A stretch of 64,000 nt of DNA from Polyangium sp. 6x1 (lineage in GTDB: Bacteria > Myxococcota_A > Polyangia > Polyangiales > Polyangiaceae). Made by a program: the position numbers and the translations under genes. Positions 43,309-52,184 of this stretch are shown here, one piece after another. Location of the stretch: assembly GCF_029946515.1 (NCBI RefSeq), contig NZ_JARZHH010000006.1, positions 1 through 64,000 on the forward strand. Direction: 5' to 3'. The stretch's first letter is position 1, and each line of letters opens with the position of its first letter. The notes beneath the pieces were generated by a model. It made no database searches. It saw nothing but the letters and a program-made list of their open reading frames with translations, and had not been told where the DNA came from.

Positions 43309-44316
43309 ATGCCCGGACACGAACCCGGACACGCTGCGGCCGCAGGCTTTTCCTGGGAGGATTACGTCGTCTGGCTCGTCGCGCAGCACGGCTCGCTGAC
43401 GGCGGTCGCCGAGCGGCTCTCGTCCCTCCGCGGCTACGAGGACGACGTCTACTCGATCGAGCGCGCCCTGCGTCGGCTGCGGACGCGCGGGCAACGCGAC
43501 GGCGGGACCTGGGGGGCGCGCGCGCTCTCGGCCTTCGGCCTGCCGGACGCGCTCACCGAGCGGGCCCGCTGGATGGGCGCGTATCACTCGCGCTTCACGG
43601 ACCTGCCCCTGCCCCTCGCCCAGGATCTCCTGCGCCTCTGGGACCGGCCCCCGGTGAGCGAAGACCCGGTCTCCCACGTCTTCCTCGCCCTCGCCCACGC
43701 GACGTGCGTGCTGCGCGGCGACGACCGCGACGCGGCACGGACGCACCTCGCCCGGATCCGTCCCCTGCTCGGCAAAGCCCCGCCCGAGGCGCGCATCGAG
43801 GCGCTGCTCACGGAGGCCTTCGTCGCGAGCCGGGACGACGTCGAGCGCGTGCCCGGCCTGCTCGACGAGATCGAGCCCTTGTTCGAGCTCCCGATGCCCG
43901 CCCACGACAAGGCCTGCCTGTTCGCGCGGTGGATCGATCAACGCGCCTTCGAGCGGAACCGCTCGTGGGGCGGCAAGCAGCCGGATCCGGTCGCCGCGGA
44001 GGCGCTCTACCTGCGGATCCCCGAAGACGGGCCAGCCTTCGCGCGCGCACGGCGGGCGAGCGGCCTCGCGTACGCGCGCTGGAAGCAAGGTTTTCCCGAC
44101 GAAGGCGCGGCGCTCGCACGGGAGGCGTGCCGACACGCGGGCGACGGCGGGCACATGCGGATGCGCGCAATGGCGCTCAACATGCTGGCGCGCATCGTGG
44201 GCGGCGAGGCCTCCGCGGAGGCGAGGCGGCGCGCGATGGCAATCGCGAACGAGCTCGAGGACGAGGTGCTCCGCCTCCGGTTCCAGCGGCGGATGGGGAA
44301 CAAGGCGGCAGGTTGA
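43309..44316 (+). CDS. Helical-repeat protein, hypothetical
   Basis: A 335-residue, almost all-helical, soluble protein. The N-terminus has a helix-turn-helix-like stretch (VAERLSSLRGYEDDVYSIERALR as two pieces), the rest looks like TPR/SEL1-type hairpins (for example DPVSHVFLALAHATCVLRG and AEARRRAMAIANELED). It may be a regulator or scaffold; not assigned. The ATG at 43309 is chosen for lack of anything upstream. Its stop TGA directly abuts the convergent plsC-like stop to give TGATCA. Confidence 0.72.
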   Translation: MPGHEPGHAAAAGFSWEDYVVWLVAQHGSLTAVAERLSSLRGYEDDVYSIERALRRLRTRGQRDGGTWGARALSAFGLPDALTERARWMGAYHSRFTDLPLPLAQDLLRLWDRPPVSEDPVSHVFLALAHATCVLRGDDRDAARTHLARIRPLLGKAPPEARIEALLTEAFVASRDDVERVPGLLDEIEPLFELPMPAHDKACLFARWIDQRAFERNRSWGGKQPDPVAAEALYLRIPEDGPAFARARRASGLAYARWKQGFPDEGAALAREACRHAGDGGHMRMRAMALNMLARIVGGEASAEARRRAMAIANELEDEVLRLRFQRRMGNKAAG

Positions 44317-45147
44317 TCAGGCCGCAGCCTGCTCGATCTTCTCGCCCTTCTCCGCCACGGCCGGCACGCCCGGCAAGGGCTTCTGATCGTCGCGCAGCTT
44401 CTCCGCGAACACGTTGAACACCTCGGCAGCGTGCTCCCGCGCCGTCTCCGCGCGCCATCCGGAGGTCTCTATCGGCTGCAGGACCTCGATGTCCACCGTC
44501 GTGGGCTGCACGAAGAGCGTGTGCTTCACCCAGTTCTTGTGCACGCCGTGGAGGACGACCGGCACGATCGGCAGGCCCGTGGCGATGGCGAGGTGCACGA
44601 AGCCGAGCTTGAGCGGGCGGAGGCGCCCGTCGCGGCTGCGCGTGCCCTCCGGCATGATCCAGATGGAAAGCTTGTGCTTTTTCACCGTCTTCGCGATGCC
44701 GGCCATCGCCGCGATGGCCGAGCCCTTGTTCGCCCGATCGAGCCAAAGGTGCCCCGACAGGAGGTAGAGCTGGCCGAAGAAGGGGATCTTGAGGACCTCT
44801 TTCTTCATGACGCCGCACCCGCCAACCGGGCAGAGCCAGATCGACAGGAACGCGTCGAGCGTCGAGGCGTGATTCGCGACGTAAATGGCCGGGTGGCTCT
44901 GCGTGATGCGCTCGGCGTCATGAAGGACGGGCGTGACGCCGGCGATACGCGTGATCGAATACCCGATGAGCTTGCCGTAATAGTTGCAGAGCTTGATGCG
45001 CAGGACCCGAAATGGCAGGAGGAAAAGCGCGATCAGGATGGTCACGGTGGACGCCACCGCGACCAGCGTGAAGCCGACGACGAAACGAGCGGCCGACGAG
45101 AGCGCGGCGAAGGTCGTTCGCCCCGACGAGGCGTCTTGGTCCGACAT
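44317..45147 (-). CDS. 1-acyl-sn-glycerol-3-phosphate acyltransferase (PlsC family)
   Basis: A 276-residue membrane-bound acyltransferase of phospholipid biosynthesis, making phosphatidic acid from lysophosphatidate. N-terminal hydrophobic helices (about 20-55), the catalytic NHASTLD (HX4D) near residue 96, and the glycerophosphate-binding PEGTRSRDG near 167. Start ATG 45147 is chosen; a GTG at 45180 would add 11 residues. It is the only phospholipid gene here. Confidence 0.92.
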   Translation of the reverse strand: MSDQDASSGRTTFAALSSAARFVVGFTLVAVASTVTILIALFLLPFRVLRIKLCNYYGKLIGYSITRIAGVTPVLHDAERITQSHPAIYVANHASTLDAFLSIWLCPVGGCGVMKKEVLKIPFFGQLYLLSGHLWLDRANKGSAIAAMAGIAKTVKKHKLSIWIMPEGTRSRDGRLRPLKLGFVHLAIATGLPIVPVVLHGVHKNWVKHTLFVQPTTVDIEVLQPIETSGWRAETAREHAAEVFNVFAEKLRDDQKPLPGVPAVAEKGEKIEQAAA

Positions 45148-45212
45148 GAAGAAGCGGATCTCCGGAAGGGAAACGTCCACACCGTACCACGAACCAACGT
45201 TAGGATTGCGTC

Positions 45213-45953
45213 ATGATCACGTCCGAGGCCGTCGAGCGAGCCCTGCACGATCTGTTCATCGTCGCAGAAGGCACGAAGCTCCGGCGCGAGGACCGCAAGA
45301 AGGCCGTCGAGGTCGCCGCACTTCTCGGCGAAATCGAGCGGCACCGCAAAGATAAGCTGCTCGTGGACGCGGCCGCCGGCAAAGCGTACGTGGGCCTCGT
45401 CGGCGCCGCGCTGCTCGGGTTCTCCCGCGTCCACGTGATCGAGCGCGAAGCGACGAGGATCGCGGCATGCGAGGCCGCGGCCGCGCGGCTTGCAGCAGGG
45501 ATCGAGCTCCGGCTCGCGGCAGGCGACGTGAGCGATGCGTCGTGCTGGCCCGAGGCGCCAGAAATCGTGGTGGCGCTGCACGCCTGCGGGGCAGCGTCCG
45601 ACGCGATCCTCGACGCGGCGAGCCAGGCGGGCGCGAAATGGCTCTACCTGGTCCCGTGCTGTTATGCGGCGAGCGTCCCGTTCGCCGCGGCGGCCGAGGC
45701 AAAGGCCGACGCGCTCGGGATCCCGCGCCAAGCCGAGGTGCGGCGGCGGTTCGTGATGTCGCTCGTCGACGCAGAGCGGGCGGCGAGGCTGGAAGCAGCG
45801 GGCTACGAGGTGACGATCACAGCGTTCGTGCCGCCCACGGTGACCCCGCACAACCTGCTCTTTCGCGCGCGGCGCATGCGCGAGCCCGGCCGGATGCGCG
45901 AGGCGGAGGCGCGGCTCGCCCGTCTTCGAGGGGGGGTTCACAGGGTAGCGTAG
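45213..45953 (+). CDS. Class I methyltransferase of the HACG/PCCY type
   Basis: A 246-residue putative SAM-dependent methyltransferase. Motif I is in the region KLLVDAAAGKAYVGLVGAAL with a following acidic VHVIERE; the conserved HACGAASD near 122 and LVPCCY near 148 are typical of the METTL25/TRM13-related methyltransferase-like group. The substrate is unknown (tRNA is a possibility by family). Divergent from plsC with a 65-bp gap. Confidence 0.82.
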   Translation: MITSEAVERALHDLFIVAEGTKLRREDRKKAVEVAALLGEIERHRKDKLLVDAAAGKAYVGLVGAALLGFSRVHVIEREATRIAACEAAAARLAAGIELRLAAGDVSDASCWPEAPEIVVALHACGAASDAILDAASQAGAKWLYLVPCCYAASVPFAAAAEAKADALGIPRQAEVRRRFVMSLVDAERAARLEAAGYEVTITAFVPPTVTPHNLLFRARRMREPGRMREAEARLARLRGGVHRVA

Positions 45954-45955
45954 CG

Positions 45956-46312
45956 CCGGGGTTTCACCCCGGGCCCGTCTGTTCAACGATGGGGCTACGC
46001 TCGGCAAGCCGAGCTACGCCCCAAACCCCGGGGTTGTCCACCCCTGGACCCGGACCAGCGCCCGCGCTGGACCGAGGGTCGATGAACTGCGCTTCGCGCA
46101 GTTCATCGAACGGGCCGAATCAAGACCACGAAGGGCCCTGCCAACCAAGCCAGCAGCGCGGACAGTTCCACCGGCGAGGCGGTACCACCGGCCTGTGGGA
46201 AGAACTGCGCATCGCGCAGTTCTTCCCCCTGAGGTCCAGGGCTGGCCCTGGTCCGGGTCGAGGGGCGGATAGCCCCCGCGGGGCCCGGGGCAGCGCCCCG
46301 GCTCGGCGGCCC
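45956..46312. repeat. Composite hairpin element, full-length variant copy G
   Basis: Between two convergent genes. Starts with the stem CCGGGGT-TTC-ACCCCGG (45956-45972), then an unusual insert GGGGCTACG..CGAGCTACGCCCC, the CCAGCGC-CC-GCGCTGG stem at 46055-46070, 13-bp stem at 46080-46108 (loop TTC), the conserved spacer in reverse (about 46109-46196), the 14-bp stem at 46197-46227 (loop ATC), stems at 46236-46251, 46262-46276 and 46285-46301 (CCGGGGC-AGC-GCCCCGG). The closing base pair of the first stem is T-A instead of C-G. Confidence 0.87.
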
Positions 46313-46341
46313 CCGGAGAGACCCATGCTCAAAGCTTGGCG

Positions 46342-46767
46342 CTACTTCGCGTCCCAGTCGTTGATGCCGCCGAGGTTCGTCACCTGCGTGTAGCCCGCGC
46401 CGAGCAGGATCTTCTTGGCGCGCGCGGCGCGCGGGCCGGCCGCGCAGTGCACGACGATCGGCTTCGTCTTGTCGCCGCCCGTGAGCTTCTCGACCTCGGA
46501 GAGGCGCGTCTCGAGCTCGCCCACGGGGATGTTCGTGGCCTTGTCGAGGTGGCGCTCCGCGTACTCCTCCGGCGTGCGCACGTCGATCAAGACGCCGCCC
46601 TCGGCGACGAGCTTGCGTGCGAGCGCCGGGTCGCGGTCCGGCAGGCCCGTCTGCGCAGCCGGCTGCTGCGACGGCCCGGGCGGCGCGGCCGACTCGTCCT
46701 TCGAGCAGGCCGGGACGAGGGCGAGGAGGGAAAGCAGGACGGCGGCGGAAAACGCAGGGGCATGCAT
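46342..46767 (-). CDS. Rhodanese-like lipoprotein
   Basis: A 141-residue exported lipoprotein (LVPAC near residue 21) with a single rhodanese domain: [19 protein letters not shown], then the active-site loop [13 protein letters not shown] with Cys near 107 and ending GGINDWDA. It should transfer sulfur or handle persulfide in the periplasm or on a membrane. The ATG at 46767 gives the signal peptide. Its stop lies 30 bp from a hairpin repeat. Confidence 0.9.
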   Translation of the reverse strand: MHAPAFSAAVLLSLLALVPACSKDESAAPPGPSQQPAAQTGLPDRDPALARKLVAEGGVLIDVRTPEEYAERHLDKATNIPVGELETRLSEVEKLTGGDKTKPIVVHCAAGPRAARAKKILLGAGYTQVTNLGGINDWDAK

Positions 46768-46854
46768 GGCTTGCCAACTCCCTGCCACCGCCGTCACGGA
46801 TGCGCAAGACGCGCCTTGACGCACGCACGCGGCATCGTATGCGTTCGCCGGCCG

Positions 46855-47949
46855 ATGTACCGCCTCCTGTTCAGCCTGCTCCTCCGCCGCCTGTCCGCCG
46901 AGACGGCCCATCACCTCGGCTTCGGCCTCTTGCGGTTCCTGATGGCCCTGCCCGGCGCGCGCGCCCTCTCGAAGCGGCTCTTCGGCCCGCGGGATCCGCG
47001 CCTCGCGGTGCGGGCCTTTGGCCTCGATTTCCCGGGCCCGCTCGGCCTCGCCGCGGGGTTCGACAAGGACGCGCGCGGGTTCGAAGCGCTCGGCGCGCTC
47101 GGCTTCGCGTTCGTCGAGATCGGCACGGTCACGGGCGAGCCCCAGGGCGGAAACCCGAAGCCCAGGCTCTTCCGGCTCCCGGCGGATCGCGCGCTCGTGA
47201 ACCGGATGGGCTTCAACAACGAGGGCTCGCGCGCAGCGGCCGAGCGGCTCGCGAGGCGACAGCCAGGCGGCGTGATCGTGGGCGCGAACATCGGCAAGAC
47301 GAAGGTCGTGCCGGAATCCGAGGCCGCGGCCGATTACGTCGCGAGCGCCGAGCGCCTCGCCGCGCACGCCGATTACCTGGTGGTCAACGTGAGCTCGCCG
47401 AATACGCCAGGCCTCCGGGATCTGCAATCGACGGAGAAGCTGCGCCCGCTGCTCGCCGAGGTGCGCGCCGCGCTCGATCGCGCCTCGCCCGGGCGACGCG
47501 TGCCGCTGCTCGTGAAGATCGCGCCCGACCTCGCAGACGAGGACATCGACGCGATCGGCGACCTCGCGCGCGAGCTCGGCCTCGACGGGATCATCGCGAC
47601 GAACACGACGATCCGAAGGGATGGACTCGCGACGGACGCCGCAGAGGTCGCGCAGATCGGCGCGGGCGGGCTCTCGGGCAAGCCCGTGAAGGCGCGCGCA
47701 CTCGCGGTGCTGCGCAGGCTGCGGGCGCGCGTGGGCGATTCGATGGTGCTCGTGGCAGCCGGCGGCGTGGAGAGCGCGGACGACGCGTGGGAGCGCATCG
47801 CCGCGGGGGCGACGCTGGTGCAGGCGTACACGGCGTTCATCTACGAGGGCCCCGCGTTCGCGCGGCGGATCCACGAGGGGATCTTGTCGCGGATGCGCGC
47901 CGAGGGGATCGGCTCGATCGCGGAGCTCGTGGGCAAAGAAGCACGCTGA
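46855..47949 (+). CDS. pyrD: Dihydroorotate dehydrogenase (quinone), class 2
   Basis: A 364-residue FMN enzyme of pyrimidine synthesis that oxidises dihydroorotate and passes electrons to quinone. The N-terminal hydrophobic helix (about residues 1-35) and the class 2 layout fit: [13 protein letters not shown] (FMN/barrel start), [10 protein letters not shown], the catalytic serine in [14 protein letters not shown] near 180, and the FMN phosphate site GAGGLSGKP. It starts at ATG 46855. Its stop and the stop of the next gene on the other strand fuse into TGATCA. Confidence 0.96.
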   Translation: MYRLLFSLLLRRLSAETAHHLGFGLLRFLMALPGARALSKRLFGPRDPRLAVRAFGLDFPGPLGLAAGFDKDARGFEALGALGFAFVEIGTVTGEPQGGNPKPRLFRLPADRALVNRMGFNNEGSRAAAERLARRQPGGVIVGANIGKTKVVPESEAAADYVASAERLAAHADYLVVNVSSPNTPGLRDLQSTEKLRPLLAEVRAALDRASPGRRVPLLVKIAPDLADEDIDAIGDLARELGLDGIIATNTTIRRDGLATDAAEVAQIGAGGLSGKPVKARALAVLRRLRARVGDSMVLVAAGGVESADDAWERIAAGATLVQAYTAFIYEGPAFARRIHEGILSRMRAEGIGSIAELVGKEAR

Positions 47950-48852
47950 TCAGGCCGCGTAGCGATCGATCGAGGCGAACCGCTCCGCCATCACGCGCGG
48001 CGCCTCCCGGAGCGGCGCCGTCGTGCGCAGGAGGGCCGTCATCCCGAAATCGACGCCCTTCATCGCCCATCCCGGCCCGAGGCCCGCAGCGAGGGCATTG
48101 CGGCTCGGCGCGGGGATCACGGGCCGCACGACCGTATCGGCCCAGGTCCAGCGCGGCAGCTCGTACCGATACCGGAACGAGCCGTCCGGCTCCTCGAACG
48201 CGAGCAAGAGCCGGAGAACACCCTCCCCTGTCGAACCGAGCTTCGAGAGCACGGCCCCCGGCACCTCGGGGACGCCCGGCCCGTGGTGGAACACGCGAAT
48301 GGGGCCGACGGAATACGAAATCACGTCCCCCGCATTCGCGCGCCGCTCGGCTTCGAGCAGCGCGGCGTACGACGTCCCCCAGAGATCCTCGCGCGTGTCG
48401 AGGGTGCGCACGAGCTCGCCGAGCGACGCGAGCACGATCGGAAACGCGCTCGCCTCGGGCTTCAGCACGACGAGGCGCCGGATCGCCATGTTGAGCCAGA
48501 TGCCGCGCGTCTCTTTCGGCCACTCGTCGAAGTCGCCCGCCTCGGCCGCCGCGACGAGCAGCCCCGCGTGCGCCGCGGCCGTCTCCGGGTCGAGCAGCGA
48601 CCAGACGGAGAGCACTCCATCCGCGTCGAAATGGTTGTTCACGACGACGGAGGGCCCGTCGGCCGGCGAGGCCTCGCGGACGAACGAAAGCGCGATTTCG
48701 ACGGAGGTATCGGCCTTGAAGGCCTTCGGCGTCCGATTCTTCGCCCAGTGGCTCAGATCGAGGGCCGCGCCCGCGACGAGCCCATCGCAGGAGATGGCGC
48801 CTTCGGGCGCCCGCCCGTCCATCGGAACGAACTGGAAATGCCGTGCAGCCAT
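47950..48852 (-). CDS. DUF6687-like conserved protein
   Basis: A 300-residue soluble protein. Its most distinctive piece is SVVVNNHFDADGVLSVW near residue 71, where HFDADG resembles the metal-binding HxDxDG of DHH phosphoesterases; the C-terminal half lacks the usual DHHA1 GGGH motif. I associate this with DUF6687 by memory of the motif, not by search. An enzymatic role is possible but open. Convergent with pyrD with zero spacing (TGATCA). Confidence 0.72.
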   Translation of the reverse strand: MAARHFQFVPMDGRAPEGAISCDGLVAGAALDLSHWAKNRTPKAFKADTSVEIALSFVREASPADGPSVVVNNHFDADGVLSVWSLLDPETAAAHAGLLVAAAEAGDFDEWPKETRGIWLNMAIRRLVVLKPEASAFPIVLASLGELVRTLDTREDLWGTSYAALLEAERRANAGDVISYSVGPIRVFHHGPGVPEVPGAVLSKLGSTGEGVLRLLLAFEEPDGSFRYRYELPRWTWADTVVRPVIPAPSRNALAAGLGPGWAMKGVDFGMTALLRTTAPLREAPRVMAERFASIDRYAA

Positions 48853-48873
48853 GGGCCGCAGGCTAGCACGGGC

Positions 48874-49479
48874 TCACGCCGGCCGCCGCGGGGCGAGCGC
48901 GAACACGACGAGCGGCGCGAGCGCGGCGAGGCCGAACAGGAAGGCCCACTCGCCCCACGAGGGAGAGGTGAAGAAGGGCTTCGGCGAGAAACCGAGCGAG
49001 ATGCCGAGGACGAGCCCGGACAGCCAGATCCCGCCGACGACGTGGCTGAAGCGGCGCCAGCCCTTGCGGAAAAAACCCCGCACGAGGCAAACGAGCGCGG
49101 CGAGGGCCACCACGAGCCCGACCCAGACGAAGGGCTGATGGCTCGACGTCCGCTCGATGAGGAGCAGGAGCGAAATGACGAGGACCATACCGAGGGCCAT
49201 GAGCGTCGCGGCGACGGCGGGCACGCCGAAGAGCCACCGGCCCGGCGCGGCTCGCCGGAGCCCTCGTACGAGCCCGACGACGCCGGCGAACAGCGGCGAG
49301 AACGCGAGGCCCACGAGGATGGTCACCGCCGTGCCGTCCCGGTTCGCCATTTGGAGCAGCGATTCCCGGCCGCCGAACGGCAAGACGAGCGGCGCGCAGA
49401 GGAGCCAGAGCGGCACGCTCGCGGCCATGGCCACGAGGCGATGTCGCTCCTCGGACCGATCGATCGGCGTGTCGCTCAC
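48874..49479 (-). CDS. Multi-pass membrane protein, hypothetical
   Basis: A 201-residue protein with about six TM helices. Start GTG at 49479, overlapping the DUF2330 stop by 4 bp, so co-translated. No family is recognised; the last residues are ALAPRRPA. Its role is probably linked to the upstream DUF2330 protein. Confidence 0.75.
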   Translation of the reverse strand: MSDTPIDRSEERHRLVAMAASVPLWLLCAPLVLPFGGRESLLQMANRDGTAVTILVGLAFSPLFAGVVGLVRGLRRAAPGRWLFGVPAVAATLMALGMVLVISLLLLIERTSSHQPFVWVGLVVALAALVCLVRGFFRKGWRRFSHVVGGIWLSGLVLGISLGFSPKPFFTSPSWGEWAFLFGLAALAPLVVFALAPRRPA

Positions 49480-51020
49480 GAGGCCCTCCGCATCCGGTAC
49501 AGCAAAAACCCCACGAGCCCGAGCCCCGCCGCGAACCCGAATCCGATCGCGGCGCCGCTCGTGCGCAGATACGCCGAAAGGGGCACGCGGACGTTGCGCT
49601 CGATCGTCGGCGGCGATCCCAAGAGCCCGATCGATTCCACGTTTTCGGCGACGAGCTCCGACAGCGCGAGCCCCTCCCGCGGCACGAACGCGAGATCCCG
49701 CGCCGCGCCCACCTTGTCCGGACGCTCCCCCCAGCGCCCGTAGACAGGATCGGTGCAGGTGATGTCGCCTTTCCAGGGGTGCCGCACGATGTATCTCCCC
49801 TGGAACATGTTCTGGCCGCCCGGCGCGTCGGAGGTCGCCCCGTGTTTGTCGGGGCCCCTGCTCCACTCATTGCCGCCCGTGATCGGCGACGCGGAGCGGA
49901 GGACGAGATCCTCGCCGAGCGATTCCTTCGTGTACCGGACGTGCAATCGGGTGATCGTGGCCTCCGCGGGCGACATGCCGCTCGCGGGCGGGGATCCGGG
50001 CGGCTGATCCGTGTCCCGCGGGCTCACGAGGGTATCGCCGCCGAGCGCCGCGATGTCCTCCGGGGCGAGCGTCGGCCCGGGGCAAGGGTCACACTTCCCA
50101 GCGCTCCAGGCATATTCGGTCACGACCGCGCCGGGCTTTTTCGCGACGGTCTGGTCGAAGAGCGCGACGTAAAACGACCCAAAGGCGCCGAGCGCGGACT
50201 CGTTGAGCTCGATGTTCGTGGGGATCGTGAGGTTCGGATAATTCGCGGCCTCGTACCGCTGGTTCTTCGCGAGGACGTGGACGATGAGGTCCTGCGTGCC
50301 TTTCGAATTCAAAAGGCCGAGCCGCACGGGCAAAGCGAACGTCTCCGTGTCGTAATGGAACCGGAGCGGCGAGAGCGTGGCCATTCCCTTCGCGTCGAAC
50401 TTCACTTTCTCGGGATCGACCTTGGCCACGAAAAACTTCTCGCCCCTCTGCACATAGGGCCGGAGCACCGGCTCGGCGCCGTCGGGGATGTGATACCCGC
50501 TCTGCCGGAGCCACGTGTCGAGCGCGGAGGAGTCTTCGGCGCTGAGGACGACGATCTCGTACTCGCCGACCGCGAACTGGGCCTCGATCCGGACGAGCGG
50601 CGCGCCGCCGGGGCCGCCGCCCGCGGGCGAGGGCGCCTCTGCGCTGGCCCTGCGTTCCGTCTGCACCCACGAGCGACTGCGCGGATGGTCACAAGGATCC
50701 TGCTCCCAGTACTCGACGAGGCGCGGCGCGCTCAGCTGATCGATACGGTCGAAGACGTCGCGGACGAGGGTCTTGACGTTTTCCTTCTGGAGGACGATCG
50801 GCACGGGGACCACCATGGCAAACGCCTCCGGCGGGCCCTGGTAGTTGTTCTGCATGGACAGCACGGTGCGCGTGCCGTCGCGCAGGAGGACGACCTGCGT
50901 CGCGTTGTTGTAGAGCTTGGCGTCCGCGCCGCTCACATAGAACCCGCAAAACGCCTCCGCGCTCCCCGCCCACAAAAGCGCCGAGAGCCCCACCGCCCCG
51001 AGAGACCATCGCGACCGCAC
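49476..51020 (-). CDS. DUF2330-domain membrane-anchored protein
   Basis: A 514-residue protein starting with GTG: signal peptide ending AEAFCGFYV near residue 24 (Cys just after the cleavage site), a long extracellular beta domain with the DUF2330 opening YVSGADAKLYNNATQVVL and PEAFAMVVPVPIV, and one C-terminal TM helix (AIGFGFAAGLGLVGFLLY) with RRAS after it. DUF2330 proteins occur in myxobacteria and other secretion-rich bacteria; the function is unknown. The downstream membrane gene overlaps it by 4 bp. Confidence 0.9.
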   Translation of the reverse strand: MRSRWSLGAVGLSALLWAGSAEAFCGFYVSGADAKLYNNATQVVLLRDGTRTVLSMQNNYQGPPEAFAMVVPVPIVLQKENVKTLVRDVFDRIDQLSAPRLVEYWEQDPCDHPRSRSWVQTERRASAEAPSPAGGGPGGAPLVRIEAQFAVGEYEIVVLSAEDSSALDTWLRQSGYHIPDGAEPVLRPYVQRGEKFFVAKVDPEKVKFDAKGMATLSPLRFHYDTETFALPVRLGLLNSKGTQDLIVHVLAKNQRYEAANYPNLTIPTNIELNESALGAFGSFYVALFDQTVAKKPGAVVTEYAWSAGKCDPCPGPTLAPEDIAALGGDTLVSPRDTDQPPGSPPASGMSPAEATITRLHVRYTKESLGEDLVLRSASPITGGNEWSRGPDKHGATSDAPGGQNMFQGRYIVRHPWKGDITCTDPVYGRWGERPDKVGAARDLAFVPREGLALSELVAENVESIGLLGSPPTIERNVRVPLSAYLRTSGAAIGFGFAAGLGLVGFLLYRMRRAS

Positions 51021-51148
51021 CGGACGAGCCTACCCGAAAGGGCGTTCCTGGGGCGACAAATCCTGCGGGCCGATCGCTGCAGGCGCGAGCCCGAAACTTT
51101 GCCTGGGGTGCGACTCCGCGCGAGCATGGGGAGCCCCCAGGAACGCCC

Positions 51149-52066
51149 ATGCCCCCCGATCATTCGAAGAAACCCGACGGGCCCGCGCCGAGGAAACCGC
51201 CGCACCCGGCGACCGTCGTACAGCCGAAACGCCCGTTCGGGGGCCTCTTGGTGAGGCCGCCGCATCCGGCTACCGTGGTGCAGCGGAAGGCCTACGCGCC
51301 GCACCTGTCCGGCGCGCCTCCTCGTGTCGTGCAAAGCAAGTTCGACCTGGATGGCGCGTGGATGCAAAGCGTCGACGACACCACGCTGCTCGCGAAATTC
51401 GGCGCCACCACCGCCGCCTTGTGGTCAGCCCTGCGCGAACACAAAGCGGATATCGGGATCAGCTCGGGCGGCAGCGGTGGGGGATGGAACTTCAGTACCA
51501 TGATGCTCGAAATCTCGTCGAGCTGGTTCAATCCGATCAAGGAGTACGTGACCAACGGCACCAAGGGGACCCAGCTGGGCAGGGGCATCGCAGCCCTGAC
51601 GCACGAGATGTCCCATGCGCATGATCAGATTGTCCGGAAGGAATCCCCGCGGGGCGCCTCCAAGGACACGGACGCTTTCGTGATCGCCGTGCTGAAGACC
51701 GAGCTACGCGCGTGGATGAAGGAAGCCCGCTGCGCCCGGGAGAACTACAAGGACAAAAGCATCCCGCCCGGAGATGACAACAACAATTTGATCAAGGGCT
51801 GGCTCGGCGTGCATTTCTCCCTGAAGGACGCGAAGAACGTGCTGAAGGCCGATGTCTACGAGAACCCGGTCGTGGGACGCCTGCACAAGTATTTCAACGA
51901 CAACAAGAGCACGAAGACGACCAGCACGCTGGCCGATCTGCTGACCACCTCTTCCACGGGCCTGGCGGCCGACCTGACCAGCTACGCGCAGCAGATCCGT
52001 GACAAGTTCACGAGTGACGATACGATGCTGCGCAGCGTGGCATCTGGGGCCATTTCCACGTCGTAG
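51149..52066 (+). CDS. Putative zinc-metalloprotease effector with VVQ-K leader repeats
   Basis: A 305-residue protein without a signal peptide. The N-terminus holds two copies of PPHPATVVQ(P/R)K (residues 17-27 and 37-47) and a third VVQSK near 60, a pattern also seen in myxobacterial proteins related to DUF4157-type injection-system cargo. The globular part has an HExxH motif, LTHEMSHAHDQI near 152, a candidate zinc-protease site, but the third ligand cannot be assigned. It may be an exported toxin or effector delivered by a non-Sec route. AGGAA precedes the ATG. Confidence 0.75.
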   Translation: MPPDHSKKPDGPAPRKPPHPATVVQPKRPFGGLLVRPPHPATVVQRKAYAPHLSGAPPRVVQSKFDLDGAWMQSVDDTTLLAKFGATTAALWSALREHKADIGISSGGSGGGWNFSTMMLEISSSWFNPIKEYVTNGTKGTQLGRGIAALTHEMSHAHDQIVRKESPRGASKDTDAFVIAVLKTELRAWMKEARCARENYKDKSIPPGDDNNNLIKGWLGVHFSLKDAKNVLKADVYENPVVGRLHKYFNDNKSTKTTSTLADLLTTSSTGLAADLTSYAQQIRDKFTSDDTMLRSVASGAISTS

Positions 52067-52184
52067 ACGACCCCGTCCACGCCGGGCGGAGTTTCACCGC
52101 GAGGGCGTTTCAAGGGCGACAAATCCAAATCCGGGAACCCCAGAGGCCTCCCAGGCGTCTGACCCCTCCCGCGAGGTACCGCCC

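Noticed and set aside
3568-46312. Hairpin elements as insertion sequences
   Set aside because: No transposase frame is inside any copy and no target duplications can be seen by eye; at most they are non-autonomous elements.
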